NCBI GenBank assembly: GCA_965243285.1
Contig: OZ251537.1
Location: 2,294,001 to 2,358,000, forward strand
Reading direction: 5' to 3'
DNA length: 64,000 nt
Source: JAHRAW01 sp965243285
GTDB lineage: Bacteria > Pseudomonadota > Gammaproteobacteria > Arenicellales > Poriferihabitantaceae
Both the position numbers and the translations under genes were made by a program. The notes under the pieces are model-generated. The model was given only the letters and a program-made list of their open reading frames with translations. It was not told the origin of the DNA and did no database searches. Of this stretch, positions 35,578-44,881 are shown in pieces (the first letter of the stretch is position 1; each line of letters opens with the position of its first letter).

Positions 35578-36750
35578 TCAAGTTTTTTTCATCATGGCTT
35601 CGGTCGCTACTGCACAGCCGCTGAACTCAACGGCTTTTGTTGACCGACTATCTGAAAAATAGCCCTCCCACATTTGTCGATGCTGTTTTTCTTTGATGGA
35701 AGTGTTCAACATTTTATCGTTGGGTAAATAACACAACAGTACTTCCTTAAAGTTATTCGCCGGTGCTGTCGACATGTGTCGGTACTTGGGTTGCTCGATG
35801 GCATTTTTCCGCCGCTCGCGTAAATTTTCGATAGTCCAATCATCTGGATGTGTGCGGTATTGGCTAAACCACTCGGCATGTTGCAGCATGTCGGAAAAAA
35901 CGATGAGTCGCGTGGGTACATCGCTCGAATCATCGTCGGCATCCACAATGATGTCTTCGATGCTACCGACGATGTAAGAGCGGTTTTGCTCCTGGTTGAC
36001 TGCTGCATAGGGCAATGCGGCGACATTTACCCCTTTCTTAAAATCTAAATATCTACTACATGTGGTGCTAATTTCCTTGCGAGCGTGGTCACCCACATTT
36101 TTATACCAGTCGTAACTCTTATCTACGACAGATTTACAATCATCTTCTTTGATGCGCGACCCTGCTTGACCAATACGCTGAATATCCGGTTTGCAAAACT
36201 GCGTTACTTTATGGCGTGGCGCTTTCAACACTGCCTGCATTTGGCTGACCGAAATCAACTCTTGAGTCGCCATGCTGTCCGTCGCCGATTTTAGGAGATC
36301 TTTTAACCCCGCTCGTTGGTCTCCAGATAGCGGTTCGCTGAGATCGACCAGCAGGTAGGTTTTGCTGGTAATATGTTCCTCGTCCACCGGACATAAAGTG
36401 ACCGGGTTGATGGGAATTACATCGAGGCGATTACCGCTGAACATGAATGATAGGGCGATAATAAAAATGGACGCTACTGCCGCTGCCAGCCACATCATTT
36501 GCCGGTTTTCAGTAGCGGTGGTGTTGGCTTTCAGCGGCGTAAGTCCACCTCGCGCTCGCCCGTGCTCGCCACGGCTGGTGCCGCCGCGGCTTGGGTTAGT
36601 ACGACTCGATCCATCTCGGCTAGAGTTGGCGTGCCTAGGATTAGTGCGGCGGTTGGTGGCGGGCGATGAATTTTGCTGTCCCGCATCGCTTTGCTGTCCC
36701 GCATCGCGATGCTGCGGGTCGAGCAACATATCCTTGAGTTTTCCTATCAT
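35578..36750 (-). CDS. Unknown single-helix protein with vWA-like periplasmic domain
   Basis: 390 residues. A hydrophilic N-terminus (1-80) rich in Ser/Asn/Arg/Gly with repeated DAGQQ and SRGG/TNPSRG motifs, one membrane helix (about 85-105), then a soluble domain. That domain begins TYLLVDLSEPLSGDQ (DXS at 137-139) and later has TRLIVFSDMLQHAEWFSQYR, which resemble the first and last metal-site strands of von Willebrand A folds. Several cysteines (about 120, 183, 206, 226) could form disulfides. Its ATG overlaps the stop of the membrane-protein gene upstream (ATGA), so the two work together. Function unknown. Confidence 0.65.
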   Translation of the reverse strand: MIGKLKDMLLDPQHRDAGQQSDAGQQNSSPATNRRTNPRHANSSRDGSSRTNPSRGGTSRGEHGRARGGLTPLKANTTATENRQMMWLAAAVASIFIIALSFMFSGNRLDVIPINPVTLCPVDEEHITSKTYLLVDLSEPLSGDQRAGLKDLLKSATDSMATQELISVSQMQAVLKAPRHKVTQFCKPDIQRIGQAGSRIKEDDCKSVVDKSYDWYKNVGDHARKEISTTCSRYLDFKKGVNVAALPYAAVNQEQNRSYIVGSIEDIIVDADDDSSDVPTRLIVFSDMLQHAEWFSQYRTHPDDWTIENLRERRKNAIEQPKYRHMSTAPANNFKEVLLCYLPNDKMLNTSIKEKQHRQMWEGYFSDSRSTKAVEFSGCAVATEAMMKKT

Positions 36751-38528
36751 TGTCCTGTGTCATTAACCTTACGTTGGAAATCTTGCGACCACTTATCGTG
36801 CAAATCCGGGCGCGCTTGCTGCCACTCCAAACCGGCTTGCTGAATATGTTGCTGCACTTCGGGCGCTTGCTCGATGGTTTCTTTGTACTCAGAAAGAAAT
36901 TTTTCCACGCCATGGTCGGCGGTAAAATGTTCTTCCAATGTGCAAAACCCAGCGTCCTGATTGAAATATTCCGGCGCCGGTTGCACGGTGTGATTCCGAT
37001 GCTCGCGGTTACTGTCTCGGTATTTCTTAATGTCGTCCAGATAGGCGCGCCGCAATTGCTGCACATAAGCCGGCTTGATGATGGCTTGGATGCTTTCCAA
37101 GGTTGCAGTTTTTTCTTGCAACATTGCTAAATTCCGGTTAGCGTCTTGGCTATTGGCATCCGCTTTATCGCTAGCAACATCCAATGCGGCATGGATTTTT
37201 TCTTCGTTTTCATCGAACAACGAACCCCACTTTTGATTCGCAGCACGATACGGCTCATCCACATGACTATAGCCGTAAAAACGATCAAAATACAGCAGAA
37301 ACTTCCAGTAGAAAAAAATCAATGCAACGAGATTGATGAGAAACAAAGTGAGTCCACTGAGATCATTCAACATGGAACCGTAACTATTCAGAATCGCATC
37401 CATTGTTTGCACCACGTAACTCTCCTTGCTAGATCCATCGCGATAACGTAACAACAATCCGAGCCCGCAAAAAACCCCAAATAACAAAGCAAGATACCAT
37501 GTGCCGGCGGCGATGCGGAGAAGAGGGCTTTGCCCGCGCCGCGTAAAACGAAAGGATATAGATCCTAACAGTGCAAACAGCACAATAATCGCCACCGCCA
37601 GCGCGGCAGCCGTGATGGCGGACTCGCTACCTAGTTGATCTTTAAGGAAGTACCAACTGACTAAAAATTCAATAAAAGCGGCCAGCAAGCCGTAGCCGAG
37701 CAAATTTTGCAACGAGGGGCGCTTGGATGGCCACTCAGGTTGCTCCGCCGGCTTTAAGTTAAGTCTGGAGATGAATTCCTTGCGCCTCTTGGTGGTTTCC
37801 GCCACTTCTGCGCGCATCGAATTTAAAGGTGCACTGTTAACTCGAGTCGCCGTTTCGCTGTAATAGCCGCTGGCGATGTTGACATAGGGTTGTTTGTCGG
37901 TTTCAGATTTTATCTCTGCTAATTTTTTCAAGGCGGATTTAATGCCGGCTTTGAGGCGTTCGATAGTACTGCGCACGAAATCAGTGCCAAGAGTTTCATA
38001 GGCGTCGCGCACTTCGGTCTCATAGCCCATGGGTGCGGTGGCACCGCGAGCAGGGACGGGGCCGCCGATGCTGGTGGCGTCATCATTGCCGCGCGCCGCT
38101 GGGTCGCCGATTTGTTCTTGTACATCGGCGATTCTGTCTTTCAAATCTTGCTCGATGTACGCGTTTTCAGACAAATTTTCATTGCCCACTGGGTCGGCGA
38201 TGGCCGACGGTGGCTGTTTCGATTTCTTGATAAGTCCAGTGATCGTCAGCACGATGCCGCATAAAAAAGCAATAAAAATGTACGGCCAGCCGGTGCCAAG
38301 AATGCTGATGTCCGGTCCCAGCATGAATAAGGGTGCGCCAGTGGCGCTGCTCTCGTTGACCGAGATGGTGTCAACGATGTCGGTGATGCGGTCGAGCAAA
38401 AGTGCGCCGCCAGCGGTGCAAAATAACAAGCCGCCAAGCCAAATTACAGCCTGCCATTTCAGGTATTTATAAGCGAGAAAAACTGCGGCAAATGCCGCGC
38501 CGAAGGCGAGAAAGATGGGAAAGTTCAT
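36747..38528 (-). CDS. Unknown polytopic membrane protein with coiled coils
   Basis: 593 residues. Three hydrophobic helices near the N-terminus (about 3-20, 27-45, 80-100), a soluble stretch of ~170 residues with helical heptads, a second membrane group (about 280-420, four to five helices including FLVSWYFLK and LFLINLVALIFFYWKFLLYF), and a hydrophilic helical tail of ~170 residues (NLAMLQEKTATLESIQAII). I do not recognise the family. The stop overlaps the ATG of the vWA-like gene (ATGA). The pair could be a membrane sensor or effector complex, but this is inference. Confidence 0.65.
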   Translation of the reverse strand: MNFPIFLAFGAAFAAVFLAYKYLKWQAVIWLGGLLFCTAGGALLLDRITDIVDTISVNESSATGAPLFMLGPDISILGTGWPYIFIAFLCGIVLTITGLIKKSKQPPSAIADPVGNENLSENAYIEQDLKDRIADVQEQIGDPAARGNDDATSIGGPVPARGATAPMGYETEVRDAYETLGTDFVRSTIERLKAGIKSALKKLAEIKSETDKQPYVNIASGYYSETATRVNSAPLNSMRAEVAETTKRRKEFISRLNLKPAEQPEWPSKRPSLQNLLGYGLLAAFIEFLVSWYFLKDQLGSESAITAAALAVAIIVLFALLGSISFRFTRRGQSPLLRIAAGTWYLALLFGVFCGLGLLLRYRDGSSKESYVVQTMDAILNSYGSMLNDLSGLTLFLINLVALIFFYWKFLLYFDRFYGYSHVDEPYRAANQKWGSLFDENEEKIHAALDVASDKADANSQDANRNLAMLQEKTATLESIQAIIKPAYVQQLRRAYLDDIKKYRDSNREHRNHTVQPAPEYFNQDAGFCTLEEHFTADHGVEKFLSEYKETIEQAPEVQQHIQQAGLEWQQARPDLHDKWSQDFQRKVNDTGQ

Positions 38529-38740
38529 AGTAGTTGTGAAATTGAGGGTTGGTGGTGTGTGCCGACGCCGAAAATCCAGCAGCGTTTTTATCGGCGCGAA
38601 AAGTATACTAACCGTGTGGCAGGGTCAAGGCAAATGAAGCACCAATGCGATGATTGGGTAATATGCTTAATGCATGTTTATGTAGATTTCAGCCAAAAAC
38701 TGCCGCAAGCCAAAACCTGCGGCGGCACTGTCTGCGTTGG
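38529..38740. other. Gap upstream of the membrane-protein operon
   Basis: No gene supported. The region should hold the promoter of the 35578-38528 operon, but I see no strong boxes. Confidence 0.3.
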
Positions 38741-39118
38741 CTAAAGTTTTATGCCGAGATCTTCTATCGACTCATAATCAAAATTCTCGATGGCGAGATA
38801 CTGGCGGTACAAAATTTGAAGTGCCCGAAATTCACTCCGATCATCCAGAATACGGCATCCCCTGACTAGCCTGCCTTGCTCGCTGTCAAAGTGAGCGCTA
38901 AATCTAACGCCGTCAATTGGATCCTCGTTGTGGTCAGCAAGCATATTGTAATATGCTGTTTTCTGTGATTCAATCCTCTTTTCGCCAACCCCATCAGTTT
39001 CACCACATGGAAAATTGAGAGACCTATTAACAACGCCCCCCCAATGTAAATGAAACACACTATCTTTGATTTGCAACTTAATGGATCGATCAACGCTGGA
39101 ATTATACTCAATTTTCAT
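38741..39118 (-). CDS. Small unknown soluble protein
   Basis: 125 residues, no signal peptide or membrane helix. The N-terminus (KIEYNSSVDRSIKLQIKDSV) looks like beta strands and the C-terminus (EFRALQILYRQYLAIENFDY) like a helix. The start ATG 39118 has a good ribosome site, GAGG eight bases upstream. It lies between the membrane operon and the sacsin-like ATPase gene, divergent from the latter. No family recognised. Confidence 0.55.
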   Translation of the reverse strand: MKIEYNSSVDRSIKLQIKDSVFHLHWGGVVNRSLNFPCGETDGVGEKRIESQKTAYYNMLADHNEDPIDGVRFSAHFDSEQGRLVRGCRILDDRSEFRALQILYRQYLAIENFDYESIEDLGIKL

Positions 39119-39282
39119 ACTATGACCTCATAGTTGATGTGGGCGGATAGTGATAAAAACCAAAATTGATTTCTATCAATCAACCGATAATACACAAATT
39201 TATCTATAAGTCAACAGGTAACGCGTTTATTTTTCCATATTTATGATTGACTAATTGATGTAGGTTAATTGTTAAGTTATTA

Positions 39283-39349
39283 AGGTTACTGTCATTAGGT
39301 TACTATCTTTAGGTTACGGCTTTAGGTTACGGCTTTAGGTTACGGCTTT
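39283..39349. repeat. Five tandem AGGTTAC units upstream of the sacsin-like gene
   Basis: Three exact copies of AGGTTACGGCTTT (39311-39349) follow two 14-base variants, AGGTTACTGTCATT and AGGTTACTATCTTT (39283-39310). The surrounding gap 39119-39481 is very AT-rich. The array could bind a regulator or be a slippage product. Confidence 0.8.
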
Positions 39350-39481
39350 AAGTTTTATTAGCCTATGTAAATTTAAATAAAAAATATAAAAAATGATAAA
39401 AATTGCTTGCTATTTGAAATAGGTTTGTGGTATAAACGGTTTTCGTTATTTTTGTGTCTAACTTCCACTGAGGAATTGCTG

Positions 39482-42400
39482 ATGACAACTACAAATTCCA
39501 TTTTATTCAAACTTGAAGATGATGTGTTGATTGTGGCTAGTACTGGCGATGGTTTTAGCCGTACGGGTGTTATGTCAGTATGTAATATGGATTTGAGTAA
39601 CAAAAGTACGGATGAGAATGAAACTCCAAGTGATGATTATGGAGATAAAGATGCCGAACTCGTTAAAGAAATTTTGGACAGCCGGATAATTGAATATGAA
39701 CGCTATCCAAATCGTATGAGGGAAGACATAAATAAAGAGAAGAGCGTGGGCAATGGTTACGCTGGTCGTTTCTTATGGGAGTTGCTGCAAAATGCTGATG
39801 ATGCAAATCTATCTGCATCTAAAAACATCTGTAATGCGCAGATGATCGGCGCCAAGGGGCTCGGCTTTAAGTCGGTGTTGGAAATATCCGCTGAACCGCA
39901 AGTTTATTCTGGTGAATTTTGTTGGGAGTTTTCGCGGGAAAAAAGTTTGGCTCGATTGGACGAAATCCCGAAATGGAAAGCGGGGAAGAAAAGTAACGGA
40001 AAAGACGAAAGAAAAATTCCGGTTTGTCGACTGCCGCATCCCATGGCACCGGATGATCAGGTGCAAGTTTTATGGAATGCGGGGTATAGCACTGTCATCC
40101 GCTTGCCATTGCGGGAAGGTAAAAAAGAATATGTTGGGAAAAAATTAAACAAAATTTGCGGCTCTTGGTTATTGTTTTGCCAGGCGCTTAAAACTATCGA
40201 CATACAAATCGGCGATAAAACTCGATGCATTAGCGCACGATGCTCGTCCATTCGCGGGCAAGTCGATATAACTGATACTGATAAAAGCGATCCCGAAAGT
40301 TGGCACGTTTGGCGTGAATTTGCCCAAGTTTCGAACGAAAAGAAACTCAGTGTGGCGGTGTGTTTGCCCCTAGTCGCGGGAAAAATTAACGCTTGTGATA
40401 AACCACTACCATTGAGCGTATTTTTTCCCACCAAAGTGCAAGTTGACGGCGTGTACGCCTTGCTGCACGCCTCATGCGAGGTCGAGGACAATCGAAAGCA
40501 TCTCGCCGGAAGGCAACCGAACGGGGACGAGATTTGCGAGATGTTGCGGGGGTTAGTCGAAAAAATACTGCTGGAGGCACCGGCGAATACGGCGTTGCGT
40601 GCTTTTGGGCCGGCGGCGGAGTGTGACACGGATGAAAAGGATATGTGCAAGCGGCTGGCGGGCGCTGTTGCCGAGGCAGTGCGGTGCACGGTTTTTGTGC
40701 CGACTATCGGCGGCGGCAAGGTCACGCCCGGCGAGGTTCGGCTTTGGGGGCATGGGTTGGGTAAGGTGTTGCGGGCGGGCAAGGTGCGCGATGAAAATTT
40801 GTGCGGGTTGGGGGTGGACAAGAAATCTCGAGAAATTTTGGCTCACTCCCTTAAAGCAGAAAAATTATCCCCTGCAGAACATGCCGAGTTGCTGAAATTT
40901 TGCTGCAATGACAGCACCAAAAATTGCCTGGAGGTGTGGCGAGTTGCTGATAAGTTGATGGCAGAGTGGGATAAAAAATACAGCAACGAACATGTTAAGT
41001 CTTATGCAGAATCACTCAAAACGGTGCCATTTTGGCGGGTTAACAACGGACAACCACGTGCAATTAATGGCGAGCATCCTTTAGTTTGGGAAAAACCGAA
41101 AGCATGCCCGACTTGGCTGGCGGTGGATGAGGTGGATGCAGGTTTTGCGGCAGCCATCAAAGGCGAGGAAAAACGGCTTGAAAAAGAAAGTTATGATATT
41201 GTGCCAGTGACGGAATCGAATGGAAAATACTTCGATAAAATTTTATTGCCGTATTGTGAAAAACTTTCTCCCGATGATTGGCAACAGAAAGGGTGGGAAA
41301 TTCTTAAACTGGCATTGGAGTGGGGGGTCAAAAGTGGGGCGAAGGAGCTGCTCGTACTTGACTCTGGTGACGACATAGAGAAGCGGGCTGCCATCATGCA
41401 TTTGCCAGTGGGCAAGAATGGGGATAAATGGCAACCTGCATGGCAATGTTATGCGGGTAAGGCGTGGGGTGGGCCGGGGGTTTTTGATCGATATTTTGCT
41501 ACGATTGATAATCGAGATGTGTCAATTGGCGAACAGAGATATGTGCTATCACCGAGCGATGCATGGAATATCAAAATAAGTGAAGATAACCTGGCAAAGT
41601 GGAAAAATTTGCTGGAATGGCTCGGCTGTTCATGGATGCCGAAATTGGTTACACAGAAGGAACGATATGCTGAAATTCCTTACATTCATAACACTGGATG
41701 GATAATCGATTTTTATTTTGAGCATTTCGATAAAATGTGCGACACAACAATAAAGTCAGACCAGTCATTATTGAAGCAAATTCCAGCAATGTATAAGATC
41801 AGCAAAAAAATGGCACAGTATTCGTATCGTGGAATTAAATTCACACCAAGTTCAGCGAAAATTCAATTGAAAACAAAAACATGGGTGCCATGTAAACGTT
41901 CTTTGCTCAATCCAGATGCTCGTTTTTTTGCTCCGAGCGATTCGTATTTGCCCGGTTTTAAATTAGGTAGCCTTTTGCCGCAAGTAGATAAAGGTAGTTT
42001 AGACGCTGATGCATGGAAAGAAATTGAAGACATCTTAAAAGAATTAGGGGCGAATGATTGCATTCCAAAGGATAGGAATAAGATCATTTGCTACATGAAT
42101 GCACTAAGTGAATGTGCAGACAAAGAAGGGAGCGATTTATCCTTTGATTCAGGTAAAAAAAACCAAATTGGGCGTGCTGCAATGGAGATTTTTGATATTT
42201 TCAATGACTTTGCGGATGCCGACACTAAATTCGGTGGGCTGGACGGTGCGCAGGTGAGGGTTCCTTGCGTCAAACTTACTCCACAGGGAAAGATGCTTGA
42301 ATTTCACGAAGTAGATAAGGTTTATTGGGCGGACAAACCCTATTTTGATGAGCAGGTGCGTCAAGAGATTTTATGCATGGCTGAGCCCATATTTTTTCGT

Positions 42401-43642
42401 TTCATGAGTGAAGGCGAGGCTTTTTCGTTACCAAAATTGTCAGAATTTTTACAAATGAAATCTGATTATGGTGACTTAAATCAGCAAGCAACCAAATGCT
42501 TGCGAGCACGCTATTTGAAGCGGCATATCGGCATGGAAAAAGCCACCAAACAAAAATTTCCTGATGGATTAGAAATCACGGCTTATGATGGCATCATATT
42601 AAAATCCAATAAGCATGAGAAGATTAACCCGACTATCCAATTCTGGAAGGAAAGTGAGAATAAAATGGCTATTAATGTCGCCTGTGGAAATAATATGTGG
42701 AGAAATTTAGGTGCCGCACTTGCTAATGTTGCAGAATGTAGTGATTGCAAGACAAAATTTGAGACATTACTCAATGAAGAAACGTCGAAAGGTTTTTTAA
42801 GTCGACTGAGGGGAGATTACGGCTTGTCGGAAGAAGCTCTCGAGGCTGCAGTGAATCATGCGAAAAATGGTGCAACGCATGATTTCTCGGTAAAGAATTC
42901 TGCAGCGCCGCATATCGACTCCGACAGCGAAGTTGCGAATGCATCGAACCCGAGTGGGCAAATTCAATCGGGTAATTCAACTGGCAGCCACGCCAGCGGT
43001 GGCACCCGTAATGGTGGGGGCGGTAGCGCTGGCGGCATGGGCGGTGCATCCGGTGCATCGCCACCTGTCACCGCCAGGCACGAACTCTCTATCAAAGCGT
43101 TTGCTTGGTCACCCAAAAGAAAATCGTCTGCCGCATCGATCCCGGGTAACGGCGGCGGCGGCGATAGCGAGCAGCGGAGCGAATCCATGAAAGACACCGG
43201 CAAGCATGGTGAGGAGGCGTTGTTTAAATGGTTGTGTAAGGAATTTGGCGACAACCGGGTCACCGACATGAATAAGGCGGTACAATCGAATCATCCCGGC
43301 TATGATTTTGAAGTCGAGCGCAACGGCGAAACGCATTATTATGAATGCAAATCCTTCGCTGGCAAGCCGCCATCCAAGGTGTCCGTGAGTTCAGCACAAT
43401 ACAAAATCGCCCAAAAACACGGCGAGCGCTATAACCTTTGCATTCTCTATGACCTCGATACCAACAGCCCTCGTATTCATCCGCTGATTTCCAACCCCGC
43501 CGTCTTACAAAAAGAGCCAGACGGCTATTTAGTTCACCTGACCAATGGACTAACGCAAACTGAATCGACCGAGTCGAGCGAGTCAACCAACCCACCCGAA
43601 TCACCCGAAGCGACCGAATCCCCCGAGTCACTCGCCCAATAA
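39482..43642 (+). CDS. Sacsin-like GHKL ATPase with DUF3883 C-terminus, ATP-site segments reordered
   Basis: 1386 residues from ATG 39482, which has AGGAA six bases upstream. The ATP-binding part contains the three hallmarks of sacsin-like Bergerat-fold ATPases: the N-box FLWELLQNADDAN (97-109), the D-box-like strand LIVASTGDGFSRTGV (16-30) and the glycine box IGAKGLGFKSVLEI (122-135). In the family the order is N-box, D-box, glycine box; here the D-box segment comes first. The long middle has no recognised domain. A Gly/Ser linker (about 1175-1240) leads to DUF3883 (about 1245-1340): KHGEEALFKWL, GYDFEV and YYECKS, a PD-(D/E)XK-like layout. The tail is TES/PES repeats. Probably a defence or stress ATPase; function inferred. 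Confidence 0.8.
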   Translation: MTTTNSILFKLEDDVLIVASTGDGFSRTGVMSVCNMDLSNKSTDENETPSDDYGDKDAELVKEILDSRIIEYERYPNRMREDINKEKSVGNGYAGRFLWELLQNADDANLSASKNICNAQMIGAKGLGFKSVLEISAEPQVYSGEFCWEFSREKSLARLDEIPKWKAGKKSNGKDERKIPVCRLPHPMAPDDQVQVLWNAGYSTVIRLPLREGKKEYVGKKLNKICGSWLLFCQALKTIDIQIGDKTRCISARCSSIRGQVDITDTDKSDPESWHVWREFAQVSNEKKLSVAVCLPLVAGKINACDKPLPLSVFFPTKVQVDGVYALLHASCEVEDNRKHLAGRQPNGDEICEMLRGLVEKILLEAPANTALRAFGPAAECDTDEKDMCKRLAGAVAEAVRCTVFVPTIGGGKVTPGEVRLWGHGLGKVLRAGKVRDENLCGLGVDKKSREILAHSLKAEKLSPAEHAELLKFCCNDSTKNCLEVWRVADKLMAEWDKKYSNEHVKSYAESLKTVPFWRVNNGQPRAINGEHPLVWEKPKACPTWLAVDEVDAGFAAAIKGEEKRLEKESYDIVPVTESNGKYFDKILLPYCEKLSPDDWQQKGWEILKLALEWGVKSGAKELLVLDSGDDIEKRAAIMHLPVGKNGDKWQPAWQCYAGKAWGGPGVFDRYFATIDNRDVSIGEQRYVLSPSDAWNIKISEDNLAKWKNLLEWLGCSWMPKLVTQKERYAEIPYIHNTGWIIDFYFEHFDKMCDTTIKSDQSLLKQIPAMYKISKKMAQYSYRGIKFTPSSAKIQLKTKTWVPCKRSLLNPDARFFAPSDSYLPGFKLGSLLPQVDKGSLDADAWKEIEDILKELGANDCIPKDRNKIICYMNALSECADKEGSDLSFDSGKKNQIGRAAMEIFDIFNDFADADTKFGGLDGAQVRVPCVKLTPQGKMLEFHEVDKVYWADKPYFDEQVRQEILCMAEPIFFRFMSEGEAFSLPKLSEFLQMKSDYGDLNQQATKCLRARYLKRHIGMEKATKQKFPDGLEITAYDGIILKSNKHEKINPTIQFWKESENKMAINVACGNNMWRNLGAALANVAECSDCKTKFETLLNEETSKGFLSRLRGDYGLSEEALEAAVNHAKNGATHDFSVKNSAAPHIDSDSEVANASNPSGQIQSGNSTGSHASGGTRNGGGGSAGGMGGASGASPPVTARHELSIKAFAWSPKRKSSAASIPGNGGGGDSEQRSESMKDTGKHGEEALFKWLCKEFGDNRVTDMNKAVQSNHPGYDFEVERNGETHYYECKSFAGKPPSKVSVSSAQYKIAQKHGERYNLCILYDLDTNSPRIHPLISNPAVLQKEPDGYLVHLTNGLTQTESTESSESTNPPESPEATESPESLAQ

Positions 43643-43690
43643 TCCGCCGTATTTCACCCAACATCACTCCCAAACTTCCCAAAATTTCCA

Positions 43691-44821
43691 ATGTACCAAC
43701 CATTTACCCCACCGTCGCGCACCCTCATGGGCCCCGGCCCATCCGATGTCAGCCCGGCCGTTTTGGCTGCCATGGCGCGGCCCACTATCGGGCATCTTGA
43801 CCCGGCTTTTATCGGTTTGATGGACGAAATCAAGGCGCTGTTGCAGTATGCATTCCAGACCGATAACGCGTTGACCATGCCGGTGTCGGCGCCGGGCTCG
43901 GCCGGGATGGAAACTTGCTTCGTCAATCTTATCGAGGCCGGGGACACCGTTATCGTCTGCCAAAATGGCGTGTTTGGCGGGCGGATGAAAGAGAATGTCG
44001 AGCGCTTGGGTGCCACCTGCGTGCTGGTGGAAGACGAGTGGGGCACGCCGGTTAGCATCGAGCGCGTGGCGCGGGCTTTTGGCGAAAATTCGGCGGTCAA
44101 GGCGCTGGCTTTTGTGCACGCCGAAACCTCCACCGGGGTGTGTTCAGACGCCGCCGCCCTGTGCGCGTTGGCGCGTGAACACGGCGCGCTTAGCATTGTG
44201 GATGCGGTCACCAGTTTGGCGGGCATCGACCTGCAGGTGCATGGCTGGGGTATTGATGCGATTTATTCCGGCACGCAAAAATGCTTATCGGCGCCGCCCG
44301 GTTTATCGCCCATCAGTTTTAGCGCGCGCGCGGTGGAAACCCTGCAGCAGCGGCGCAGCAAGGTGCCGAGTTGGTTCCTGGATTTAAATCTGGTGATGGG
44401 GTATTGGGGCGATGGCGGCGGGCGCAGTTATCATCACACCGCGCCGGTCAATGCGTTATATGCGCTGCATCAGGCACTGCTGGATTTGCGTGGCGAAGGA
44501 TTGGCGCAAAGTTGGGCGCGCCATCGGCGCTTGCACGACGATTTGCGTGAGGGATTGGAAGCGTTGGGGCTGGAATTTTTGGTGGATGAGGCGCATCGCT
44601 TGCCGCAATTGAATGCTGTGAAAATTCCACCGGGCATCGATGAGGCGCAAGTGCGGCGGCATTTGTTGGATGAGCATAATCTTGAAATCGGCGCTGGACT
44701 CGGGCCCCTCGCCGGCAAAATTTGGCGTATTGGGTTGATGGGGCATGCGTGTAGCGAGGCCAATGTGCAGAAGTGTTTGGCCGCTTTGGGGGAGGCGTTG
44801 GAGGCGCAGCGGCGGTCTTGA
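43691..44821 (+). CDS. Class V aminotransferase (alanine/serine-glyoxylate type)
   Basis: 376 residues, PLP-dependent. Start RTLMGPGPSDVSPAVLAAM, substrate loop APGSAGMETCFVNL, PLP contacts HAETSTGV and IVDAVTSLAGI, and the PLP lysine in SGTQKCLSAPPGLSP. C-terminal IGAGLGPLAGKIWRIGLMGH is typical of alanine-glyoxylate/serine-glyoxylate aminotransferases. It would detoxify glyoxylate or serve serine turnover. It begins 48 bases after the sacsin-like gene on the same strand. Confidence 0.9.
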   Translation: MYQPFTPPSRTLMGPGPSDVSPAVLAAMARPTIGHLDPAFIGLMDEIKALLQYAFQTDNALTMPVSAPGSAGMETCFVNLIEAGDTVIVCQNGVFGGRMKENVERLGATCVLVEDEWGTPVSIERVARAFGENSAVKALAFVHAETSTGVCSDAAALCALAREHGALSIVDAVTSLAGIDLQVHGWGIDAIYSGTQKCLSAPPGLSPISFSARAVETLQQRRSKVPSWFLDLNLVMGYWGDGGGRSYHHTAPVNALYALHQALLDLRGEGLAQSWARHRRLHDDLREGLEALGLEFLVDEAHRLPQLNAVKIPPGIDEAQVRRHLLDEHNLEIGAGLGPLAGKIWRIGLMGHACSEANVQKCLAALGEALEAQRRS

Positions 44822-44881
44822 TGATTTGCAACATCATAAGAGTAGCGAGTTCAACCATGGCGGCAAGCTCCAGATTCAACC

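Noticed and set aside
38559..38869. Two small plus-strand frames between the membrane operon and the small orphan
   Set aside because: No ribosome site, no family; one overlaps the better supported minus-strand gene at 38741.
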